Below are positions 1 to 5,550 of a DNA stretch of 6,742 bases, piece after piece (positions within the stretch are counted from its first letter, which is position 1; every line of letters starts with the position of its first letter). The stretch lies in assembly GCA_937897265.1 (NCBI GenBank), contig CALCPT010000474.1:1-6742 (forward strand), written 5' to 3'. The DNA comes from an uncultured Alcaligenaceae bacterium (lineage in GTDB: Bacteria; Pseudomonadota; Gammaproteobacteria; Burkholderiales; Burkholderiaceae_B). The position numbers and the translations under genes are program-made. A model generated the notes under the pieces. It did not search any database. It was not told the DNA's origin and saw nothing but the letters and a program-made list of their open reading frames with translations.

Positions 1-1521
1 CTTTTAATTACCACTGCAGTGAGTTCGCGCGCGCAAACTGCCGCAGTGATGACAAATCCTCAGGGATATGAAAGCATTCATTTAACTGGCGTCACTGTCT
101 ACGAACCACAGCATCTTTGGCTATTTGCGATTGAGCATGCGGTCAAGCATTCGTCCGAGTTAACGCTGGAAGAAATCGCCAAAGCGATTCAATTGATGTA
201 CCGAGAGGACGGCTATTTTCTGATTGATGTCAAAGTGACTCACTCAGGTCGCAAGGCTGAACTCAAAATCCACGAAGGTCAAATTTCAAAAATTGAGATT
301 GCTGGTGCATCTCCAGAGCTAGCTCAGTCGATTAAAGACTACGTCAATACTGCAGTTGGCGAAGGCCCTATTACGCTTGAACGCTTTGAACGTGGAATCA
401 TGCTCGCGAAAGACTTAGCCGGCGTCGCACTCACGACTGAATTCGTTTCATCGCAAGGCAGTGGCGATGATGTACTAAAAATTGCAGTCAAAACAACTAA
501 ACAACGAGGAAGCCTCTCGCTGGACAATCTGCCGCGAAATTTTGGAAAAGGAATCTACGCGGTCTTATCCGAAGAGGTCTATTCGACCTTCAAACAGGGA
601 GACATGTTTAGAGTGAATGTCTTACCGAGTTCTGACTTCAACAATAACTGGAGCGGTGTGTTTGGTACGTTGACGTATCGAACGCCGATAGGATCTGACG
701 GTTGGTATGCCGAGGGAACAGTTGGTACAGGCTTGACTCGCAATCTTTATACGGGTGCAGATCAATCGCCGAAAAACTTATTTCAAAATACTCTTTTGGC
801 AAACGTTGTTTTGGGTTATCCGATCCATCGCGATGCACATAGCTTTTTGTACACCATGTCAGAGATTGGGTACTCCGCGCTTGAGAACTCACTGACTGGG
901 ATGAATAACACCAAGGCGGAGGTACTGCGACAGTATTTGGTTTACAGCAATAACTCCAACGACGGATCGACATTCAGAGCCGGCGTGACGCTAACAGGCG
1001 GTACTGCTGACAAACAATATTACGGTCCGCAGGTTATAAGCGACACTAGCTTCTATCACGTTCGCTTGGGTGCGGGGTACACAACACCTTTGAACAATTT
1101 ATCAGCGGGATTAGGCTTAAGGCTAGAAGCAAACGCCCAGCTCACGACCTCGAGCGTACCAACAACTGAAAAGTACTTTGTAGGTGATCGCTCTAGATTA
1201 CGCGGCTATGGCTATGCAGAGTTGATTGGTGACAGCGGCGTAGCTGCCACGGCAGAGGTTAGTCAATTCTTTCATCTCGGTGCAAAATATTTTGACTCAA
1301 TTGCCCCCTTTGCTTTTGTAGATGCCGGATGGATTAAACAAAATACGCCCGTACCCGGAATGCTGAACCAGGCAACTCTTGCATCAGTTGGATTAGGTGT
1401 ACAGACCCGTTCACAAGAAAATTTTTCGATACGCGCCTGGGTTGGTCTTCCCTTGGTTGCTGGCTATTCGACGCCGGCTTATTCACCCGCTGTTTGGGTT
1501 CAATTTACACAAGCTTGGTGA
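1..1521 (+). CDS. Two-partner secretion outer-membrane transporter, ShlB/FhaC/HecB (TpsB) family, 5'-partial
   Basis: This is an outer-membrane transporter of the two-partner secretion (type Vb) family. Such proteins bind an exported partner in the periplasm through POTRA domains and pass it through a 16-strand barrel. The reading frame is open to base 1, and the first codons (LLITTAVSSRAQ) look like the end of a Sec signal peptide, so the true start lies upstream and the GTG at 19 is not the start. A first POTRA follows (about 64-240, ending in YREDGYF), then a second (about 241-500, with EGQISKIEIAG). The rest is a beta-barrel with alternating aromatic and small residues. The family hallmark R-G-Y/F motif is present as RLRGYGY (1195-1215), followed by GDSG. 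The protein ends in an aromatic residue (QAW), as outer-membrane barrels do. The next gene begins 4 nt after the stop. I see no N-terminal plug helix or linker before POTRA 1. Family assignment is firm; the partner is inferred. Confidence 0.9.
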   Translation, partial: LLITTAVSSRAQTAAVMTNPQGYESIHLTGVTVYEPQHLWLFAIEHAVKHSSELTLEEIAKAIQLMYREDGYFLIDVKVTHSGRKAELKIHEGQISKIEIAGASPELAQSIKDYVNTAVGEGPITLERFERGIMLAKDLAGVALTTEFVSSQGSGDDVLKIAVKTTKQRGSLSLDNLPRNFGKGIYAVLSEEVYSTFKQGDMFRVNVLPSSDFNNNWSGVFGTLTYRTPIGSDGWYAEGTVGTGLTRNLYTGADQSPKNLFQNTLLANVVLGYPIHRDAHSFLYTMSEIGYSALENSLTGMNNTKAEVLRQYLVYSNNSNDGSTFRAGVTLTGGTADKQYYGPQVISDTSFYHVRLGAGYTTPLNNLSAGLGLRLEANAQLTTSSVPTTEKYFVGDRSRLRGYGYAELIGDSGVAATAEVSQFFHLGAKYFDSIAPFAFVDAGWIKQNTPVPGMLNQATLASVGLGVQTRSQENFSIRAWVGLPLVAGYSTPAYSPAVWVQFTQAW

Positions 1522-1522
1522 T
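1517..1522 (+). promoter_or_regulatory. Ribosome binding site overlapping the transporter stop codon
   Basis: GGTGAT contains the TGA stop of the transporter gene and matches the 3' part of the canonical GGAGGTGAT anti-SD complement. From its GG to the ATG at 1526 there are 7 nt (TGATCAA), an ideal aligned spacing. This decides the start at 1526 over the in-frame upstream ATG at 1397, and suggests translational coupling of the two genes. Confidence 0.6.
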
Positions 1523-1525
1523 CAA

Positions 1526-2890
1526 ATGACAATCGCTAAAAAGGCTAACGCAGTTCTCTTGTCTTCGCTAATGGTTTCATGCGCAGCCACTATGTTCAGT
1601 CCTGTTGTCACCGCAAAAAGCTGTAATGCGGCCAGCGCTCAGGGAAGAGGCGGCTTGAACTGTGGCCCTGCACCGACTAGTGGTAGCGTTGGTCAAACGA
1701 CGGGGCAAGTCAGCGGAACACATCCAGCCCAGGTTGGCTCTCCGACAATCCAAACATCAAATCAAAAACCACCCAGTCAGCCTCCTGTATCAACGCTGCC
1801 GCCAAAAGCACCTATTGAGGGACCTAAAGCCGATCCCGTGCTGAGCCCTGGCCCAGCGGCACCGACTGTCACCACGAACGTCATGCCTAGCGGAGTTCCT
1901 CCGGTCGCCTCTATCACGGCTACCCCCGTGACAACGCCGCAATTTGCGCCGGTTGTAGCGCCACCCCAGGCTCCGCCCGCTCCGATACCTCAGCAGACCC
2001 CGATGCTGGTTCCGCCGGTCGTGCAACAGACGGCACCTCAAATGGCGCCTCCCATGGTGCCGCAGCAAATTCCAGTGATGGTGCCACCGCAGGCTCCCCC
2101 AGCACCGGTACCACAGCAAACACCGATGCTGATCCCGCCTATCGCGCAGCAGCAGACCGCACCGAACATGCCGCCTCCCATGGTGCCGCAGCAGGTTCCA
2201 GTTGCAGTGCCCCCTACTCCCACACCACAGCTGACTCCTATGCTGATCCCCCCTGTTGTGCAGCAGCAGACCGCACCGGACATGCCACCTCCGATGGTGC
2301 CGCAGCAGGTTCCAGTTGCCGTGCCCGTGCCCGTGCCTGTGGTCATGAATGTCCCGCCTACAGTTGGTTCACCGCCATCACGCCACGTTGCACCCAATAA
2401 GCCAATGCCGGTGACTTCAGTCAGCAATCAACCAGTCCCAGCCACGCCGTATGTCACGCCAAGGCCGCAGCCTTTGAGCCGCACTGTCGCTGTCGGATCA
2501 ACGTCATCAACTCAGTCGTCGAGTCGTACGGCAACATCTAGCCCAACCGTTGACACCTCATCCGCCGTGCGCGTGACCCAGACTAAAGAGCCCGTGCTTG
2601 TTGTGACATCTGAGGCAGCGACAGCAAGCCAAAATGAAAAGATGATCACCGTCTCGCCGGGTCGACAAGCCGCCAACAACTACCCATCTTTTAATGTCGA
2701 TTCCAGCACCCCGAACCGGACTTGTGTTGTGAGTGGATTTGAGCGACGCAAAACAGTTGGGGCAAATGGTGTTGAAACCTATCAGGGCACACTACCTTCC
2801 TTCAGGATGGTAGTCACTGAGGTGGCCGACCTTCCTGCTTGGCATCCCCTTGATGCCGGCTGCGTCATTTCTGTTACGCATAAAAGATAG
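1526..2890 (+). CDS. Exported Pro/Gln/Met-rich repeat protein, probable partner of the upstream transporter
   Basis: I do not recognise this 454-residue protein. Its N terminus has a two-lysine n-region and a hydrophobic stretch (about residues 9-28). Cleavage could follow VTA at residue 30, or it could be a lipoprotein, because LMVSC ending at Cys19 fits the relaxed lipobox pattern. Layout: a Cys33-Cys46 pair in a small Gly/Ser/Gln-rich segment; a Pro/Thr/Val-rich stretch to about 145; three tandem repeats at 146-266; a Val-Pro run and Pro-rich linker; a Ser/Thr-rich linker at about 330-365; and a compact C-terminal module (about 385-454) holding Cys400 and Cys446. The start 4 nt after the transporter stop, with a shared ribosome binding site, implies co-expression. 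There is no TPS domain, no NPNG/NPNL motif and no long beta-helix, so it is not a classical TpsA. Export is well supported; being the secreted cargo, or an accessory lipoprotein of the transporter, is inference. The in-frame ATG at 1397 lies inside the transporter gene and is rejected. Confidence 0.8.
   Translation: MTIAKKANAVLLSSLMVSCAATMFSPVVTAKSCNAASAQGRGGLNCGPAPTSGSVGQTTGQVSGTHPAQVGSPTIQTSNQKPPSQPPVSTLPPKAPIEGPKADPVLSPGPAAPTVTTNVMPSGVPPVASITATPVTTPQFAPVVAPPQAPPAPIPQQTPMLVPPVVQQTAPQMAPPMVPQQIPVMVPPQAPPAPVPQQTPMLIPPIAQQQTAPNMPPPMVPQQVPVAVPPTPTPQLTPMLIPPVVQQQTAPDMPPPMVPQQVPVAVPVPVPVVMNVPPTVGSPPSRHVAPNKPMPVTSVSNQPVPATPYVTPRPQPLSRTVAVGSTSSTQSSSRTATSSPTVDTSSAVRVTQTKEPVLVVTSEAATASQNEKMITVSPGRQAANNYPSFNVDSSTPNRTCVVSGFERRKTVGANGVETYQGTLPSFRMVVTEVADLPAWHPLDAGCVISVTHKR
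1961..2323 (+). repeat. Three in-frame tandem repeats (41, 42 and 38 codons)
   Basis: The units are 1961-2083, 2084-2209 and 2210-2323. Each carries, in order, a Pro-rich opening (PPQAPPAP in units 1 and 2, PPTPTP in unit 3), a TPML-I/V-PP segment, a QQTAP segment, a PPMVPQQ segment and a closing P-V. The second and third units are closest over TPMLIPP...QQQTAP and PPMVPQQVPVAV. A short VPVPVPV run follows at about 2321-2341. Such DNA repeats can change copy number by slippage or recombination. Confidence 0.85.
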
Positions 2891-2910
2891 GCTTTGTGGT
2901 TGATCGAAAC

Positions 2911-2947
2911 ACGCAGCATCAAAAATTTGAAGTAAACGATGCTGCGT
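2911..2947 (+). repeat. Perfect 10-bp inverted repeat between two exported-protein genes
   Basis: ACGCAGCATC (2911-2920) is exactly complementary to GATGCTGCGT (2938-2947) across a 17-nt A/T-rich loop. It lies 20 nt after the stop of the Pro-rich protein gene. No T-run follows on either strand, so it is not a classical intrinsic terminator. It could be an mRNA 3' stabilising hairpin, a factor-dependent attenuator, or a dyad operator for the next gene. Confidence 0.6.
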
Positions 2948-3004
2948 ATGGACCAATTTATTGATTTAAGACCGTCAGACACTTATCGAGAGAGATGCAC
3001 GTCT

Positions 3005-3457
3005 ATGCAAAGATTTGCCGCCTTGCTTGCCGCTGTACTGGTTTTTGCCTTGACGGGTTTCAATGCGCACGCCGACTCTCGAAGGCTAAATGCAAGATGT
3101 TCTCTCAAGATCGACGGCGCCACCGTCATGAACAGCCCCTGTCATTTCAGCAGTGACGCCCGGGGTGATAGCTTTGACGATCTGCGACTACTGATTGCGT
3201 GCCCCAACGGCCGTAGCGCTGAGACAACAAATTGCTATGGCTATGAACAACGCACCGCCCGCAATGGCGTGTTTGGTTATTTATTCAGAGCGGGCGGCGT
3301 GGCTCAGCTTTGTTGGAATGGCGGAACCTATCGTAAAGCACAAGACTGCTATGAAGGCCTACGCAGAACGGGTGCCTGTTGGAGCAATCCCCGTGCACCA
3401 GCGTCAGGAAATCCCAGGCAAACCCGAAATATTGAATTGTGTGCTTGGCGCACCTAA
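3005..3457 (+). CDS. Small secreted cysteine-rich protein (eight Cys), unknown function
   Basis: This 150-residue protein starts with a clear Sec signal peptide (MQRFAALLAAVLVFAL then a small-residue c-region), with likely cleavage after AHA at residue 23. The mature part of about 127 residues has eight cysteines (32, 46, 66, 77, 103, 115, 125, 146), consistent with four disulfides in the periplasm or outside the cell. It opens with a C-x-L-x-I-D-G...C-x-F pattern and closes with CWNGG, CYEG, GACWSN and ELCAW segments. That style is common among small secreted hypothetical proteins of Proteobacteria, for which I know no function. The ATG at 3005 is chosen because it places the signal peptide at the N terminus and has GAGAGAG (2988-2994) 10 nt upstream. 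The in-frame ATG at 2939 would add a charged, non-signal extension and sits in the inverted repeat. It may belong with the preceding two envelope genes, but the 114-nt gap leaves that open. Confidence 0.75.
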   Translation: MQRFAALLAAVLVFALTGFNAHADSRRLNARCSLKIDGATVMNSPCHFSSDARGDSFDDLRLLIACPNGRSAETTNCYGYEQRTARNGVFGYLFRAGGVAQLCWNGGTYRKAQDCYEGLRRTGACWSNPRAPASGNPRQTRNIELCAWRT

Positions 3458-3540
3458 AAGGTGGCTGCATGATGCCCTCAATGCGCACGTTTTCGCGATA
3501 TGCTGAGGCCACGAACAGCCATGCTGTGTTGCCGTTGGTA

Positions 3541-3576
3541 GCAAACAAAAAAGCCCAACCTTGTAAGTTGGGCTAA
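3541..3576 (-). terminator. Intrinsic terminator of the tRNA gene
   Basis: On the minus strand an 8-bp perfect stem (AGCCCAAC pairing with GTTGGGCT, bases 3552-3559 and 3567-3574) with a 7-nt loop is followed directly by a run of six T, then GTTTGC. It begins about 15 nt past the CCA end of the tRNA. Read on the + strand there is no T-run after the hairpin, so it serves the tRNA transcript only. Confidence 0.88.
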
Positions 3577-3590
3577 GTCGTTGATTTTAC

Positions 3591-3667
3591 TGGTGGCGCA
3601 TCCCTGATTCGAACAGGGGACCTGCGGATTATGATTCCGTCGCTCTAACCGGCTGAGCTAATGCGCC
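3591..3667 (-). tRNA. tRNA-Met (CAT anticodon)
   Basis: The 77-nt cloverleaf folds by eye: acceptor GGCGCAT/ATGCGCC (7 bp), D stem GCTC/GAGC, anticodon loop ATCATAA with CAT at 3631-3633, T stem CCCTG/CAGGG with loop TTCGAAT, discriminator A, and CCA encoded. The initiator type is unlikely because the first acceptor pair is a Watson-Crick G-C and the anticodon stem lacks three consecutive G-C pairs next to the loop. Elongator Met is preferred, but a lysidine-modified tRNA-Ile2 also carries CAT in its gene and is not fully excluded. The top pair of the anticodon stem (27-43) is A-C, a mismatch; the other four pairs are sound. Confidence 0.95.
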
Positions 3668-3696
3668 ATTTTTGGGCAAATTCGTCAAAGACCTAG

Positions 3697-3725
3697 ATCT
3701 TAACATTTTTTGCCTGACTTCGCAG
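3697..3725 (-). promoter_or_regulatory. Candidate extended -10 promoter for the tRNA
   Basis: On the minus strand TGTTAAGAT gives a TG-n extended -10 with hexamer TAAGAT (4 of 6 to TATAAT; bases 3697-3702). A weak -35 CTGCGA (3720-3725) lies at 17 bp spacing. Transcription would start near 3690, giving a leader of about 23 nt before the tRNA. A rival is the perfect -35 TTGACA at 3770-3775 with a poor TACATA 17 bp downstream (3747-3752), which would give a leader of about 70 nt. Confidence 0.4.
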
Positions 3726-3822
3726 CTTGGTGAGCCTAACCTTGTTTATGTAACGTGCACCTCGCCCTATGTCAAAATAGCTACAAACAAGCCAACGCCC
3801 ATTACAACAATCGAGACGCACC

Positions 3823-4689
3823 ATGACTGAACCGATTTTGACCTTTTCTCGCACCCCGTCTGACGCAAAAATCAAACTCCCGGCAGGCGCCACCGACTCG
3901 CACGTGCATATTTTCGGGCCTGCCAGCAGGTTTCCGTACGCCGAATCGCGTGGCTTTACCCCCGTTGACGCTCCCAAAGAAACCCTCTTCGCCCTACACA
4001 AAAAACTAGGCATTGACCGCTGCGTCATCGTCAACACCCTGCTACACGGCTATGACAACAGTGTGGTTGAAGACGCCATGCAGGCCGCCAAGGGGCGATA
4101 TCTGGGCGTAGCACTGGTACAAATCGACGTCACCGACGCCGAGCTTAAGCGCTTGGCCAGCGTTGGCTTTAGGGGTTTACGGTTTCACTTTATGCCCGGC
4201 TACAAGGTGCATGAAACCCCAGAGCAAATCATTGCCCTCACCAAACGCCTCGAGCCGCTTGGGATGCATCTGCAACTTCAATTGCATGCGCAATATGCCA
4301 AAGACCTCATGCCGCTGCTGAAGCAATCGGCCGTGCCTGTGGTGATGGATCACATGGGTCGGGTGGATGCCAATCTTGGGATCGACCACCCACATTTTCA
4401 AGATTTTTGCCGGTTATTAGAGCTGCCAGGCTTTATGGTGAAGGTGAGCGGCATTGACCGCATCGATTCAAAGCCGCCCTATCAACAAGGCATCCCTTTT
4501 GCCAACTACTTAGTGCGCAACTACACCGACCGTTGTGTCTGGGGTAGCGACTGGCCCCACCCTAACCACACCCACGTGCCAGATGATGGCGAACTGGTGA
4601 GCTCGCTAGCTGCGATTGCACCCAAGCCAGATGTACTGCACCAATTGATGGTCGATAACCCACAGCGCTTGTATCGCTTCTCAGCTTAA
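3823..4689 (+). CDS. Amidohydrolase, 2-pyrone-4,6-dicarboxylate hydrolase (LigI)-like, COG3618
   Basis: This is a cytosolic TIM-barrel metal-dependent hydrolase of the amidohydrolase superfamily, in the group whose known members open lactones (LigI on 2-pyrone-4,6-dicarboxylate, sugar-acid lactonases). In 288 residues it shows the first-strand metal motif DSHVHIFG (His27, His29), RGLRFHF (Arg117, Arg120; the region that binds substrate carboxylates in LigI), QLQLH (His155), DHMGR (His177, Arg180), KVSG, and WGSDWPHPN with the catalytic/metal Asp243. It ends with the family's DNPQRLYRF. All active-site positions appear intact. A weak GAGA precedes the ATG; the next gene begins 10 nt after the stop and shares that region as its ribosome binding site, so it is first in an operon with an SDR and a Bug receptor. 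The context favours breakdown of an organic-acid or sugar-derived lactone. The exact substrate cannot be read from the sequence, and LigI identity itself is not claimed. Confidence 0.88.
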   Translation: MTEPILTFSRTPSDAKIKLPAGATDSHVHIFGPASRFPYAESRGFTPVDAPKETLFALHKKLGIDRCVIVNTLLHGYDNSVVEDAMQAAKGRYLGVALVQIDVTDAELKRLASVGFRGLRFHFMPGYKVHETPEQIIALTKRLEPLGMHLQLQLHAQYAKDLMPLLKQSAVPVVMDHMGRVDANLGIDHPHFQDFCRLLELPGFMVKVSGIDRIDSKPPYQQGIPFANYLVRNYTDRCVWGSDWPHPNHTHVPDDGELVSSLAAIAPKPDVLHQLMVDNPQRLYRFSA

Positions 4690-4692
4690 GGA
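4688..4692 (+). promoter_or_regulatory. Ribosome binding site of the SDR gene, overlapping the hydrolase stop
   Basis: AAGGA shares its first two bases with the TAA stop of the amidohydrolase gene and lies 7 nt before the ATG at 4700. It fixes the SDR start and supports coupled translation of the two genes. Confidence 0.7.
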
Positions 4693-4699
4693 TAAGAAC

Positions 4700-5500
4700 A
4701 TGTCAAATCGTCTTGAAGGAAAAATCGCTCTCATCATGGGTGCGGGTTCAGTGGGCCCTGGCTGGGGCAATGGTCGGGCGATCGCCACACGCTTTGCCGA
4801 AGAGGGCGCCAAGATTTACGGTGTCGATCGTGAGCTCGAACGCATGGCAGAGACCATCGCTAACGTGAAGGCTGCGCATAGCGAGATTGAAACTAGCTTT
4901 TGCGATGTGACCAAAACTGACAGCATCCTTGAGGCTGTGAACGCTTGCATCAAGCGCTTTGGGCGTATTGACATCTTGGTTAACAACGTGGGCGGCTCGG
5001 CCGCGGGTGGCCCCGTTGAAATGTCTGAAGAGGTTTGGGATTCGCAAGTCGATAGCAATTTAAAAAGCGTATTTCTAACCTGTAAACACGTCCTACCCAT
5101 CATGGAAGCACAAGGCTCGGGCGGCATCATCAACATTGCATCGACCTCAGGGATTCGCTGGACGGGTTCGGCCCAAGTCGCGTACGCGGCCACTAAAGCC
5201 GGCGTGATTCAGTTATCGCGCGTGGTCGCCATGCAGTACGCCAAAAAAGGCATTCGAGTCAACACAATCATCCCTGGTCAGCTGCACACCCCAATGGTTG
5301 AGTTTCGCTTAGCCGGTCAGCGCGCAGGCGGCGACGTTAATCAGCTGCTTGAACAACGTCAATCACGCATCCCCCTACCCTTTATGGGCGATGGACGTGA
5401 TACGGCAAATGCGGCGGTATATTTGGCTTCAGAAGAATCGCGCTTTGTGACCGGCACAGAGATTTTGGTAGACGGCGGGATGTCGGCACGCTGCAGTTGA
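4700..5500 (+). CDS. NAD(P)-dependent short-chain dehydrogenase/reductase (SDR)
   Basis: This is a classical SDR oxidoreductase of 266 residues, a soluble and probably tetrameric enzyme interconverting an alcohol and a ketone or lactol. The Rossmann glycine motif near residues 14-26 is the enlarged form GAGSVGPGWGNGR, longer than the usual G-x-x-x-G-x-G. Asp43 at the end of the second strand favours NAD over NADP. CDVT, NNVGG (the NNAG element), Asn120, Ser148 (NIASTSG) and Tyr162-x-x-x-Lys166 (YAATK) complete the catalytic tetrad. The C-terminal VTGTEILVDGG is typical of the family. It lies 10 nt after the amidohydrolase and 50 nt before the Bug receptor gene, all on one strand. Together these suggest oxidation of a hydroxyl substrate whose product, perhaps a lactone, is opened by the hydrolase; this is inference. 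Substrate specificity is not readable from the sequence. Confidence 0.9.
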   Translation: MSNRLEGKIALIMGAGSVGPGWGNGRAIATRFAEEGAKIYGVDRELERMAETIANVKAAHSEIETSFCDVTKTDSILEAVNACIKRFGRIDILVNNVGGSAAGGPVEMSEEVWDSQVDSNLKSVFLTCKHVLPIMEAQGSGGIINIASTSGIRWTGSAQVAYAATKAGVIQLSRVVAMQYAKKGIRVNTIIPGQLHTPMVEFRLAGQRAGGDVNQLLEQRQSRIPLPFMGDGRDTANAAVYLASEESRFVTGTEILVDGGMSARCS

Positions 5501-5540
5501 AACACATAGGCCTGAGCAGGCAGATCGTATAAATAGATTC

Positions 5541-5545
5541 AAGGA
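5541..5545 (+). promoter_or_regulatory. Ribosome binding site of the Bug receptor gene
   Basis: AAGGA lies 5 nt before the ATG at 5551, the same AAGGAT element used upstream of the SDR gene. It supports the long start that gives the receptor an extended n-region before its signal core. Confidence 0.65.
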
Positions 5546-5550
5546 TCAAC

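Noticed and set aside
1397..1525. Upstream in-frame start for the Pro-rich protein
   Set aside because: It would overlap the transporter's conserved C-terminal barrel strands and bury the signal peptide 43 residues inside. The start at 1526 has an aligned ribosome binding site.
2038..2427. Minus-strand open frames of up to 129 codons across the Pro-rich repeats
   Set aside because: They are low-complexity Gly/Cys/Thr products of the antisense of a repetitive Pro-rich gene, with no start signals. The + strand gene explains the region.
2939..3004. Earlier ATG at 2939 for the Cys-rich protein
   Set aside because: It adds 22 charged residues before a clear signal peptide and lies inside the inverted repeat.
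3195..3506. Overlapping + strand frame of 103 codons in the Cys-rich gene
   Set aside because: It is out of frame with a gene that has a signal peptide and ordered cysteines, and it shows no domain or start signal of its own.
3515..3527. ACAGC-CAT-GCTGT hairpin after the Cys-rich gene as a terminator
   Set aside because: The stem is only 5 bp and no T-run follows on the + strand.
3591..3667. tRNA gene as an integration (att) site
   Set aside because: No direct repeat of the tRNA 3' end and no integrase were seen in the window.
5528..5533. TATAAA as a -10 box for the Bug receptor gene
   Set aside because: No acceptable -35 lies 16-18 bp upstream; the nearest TTGAAA is 25 bp away. Operon read-through is the simpler reading.
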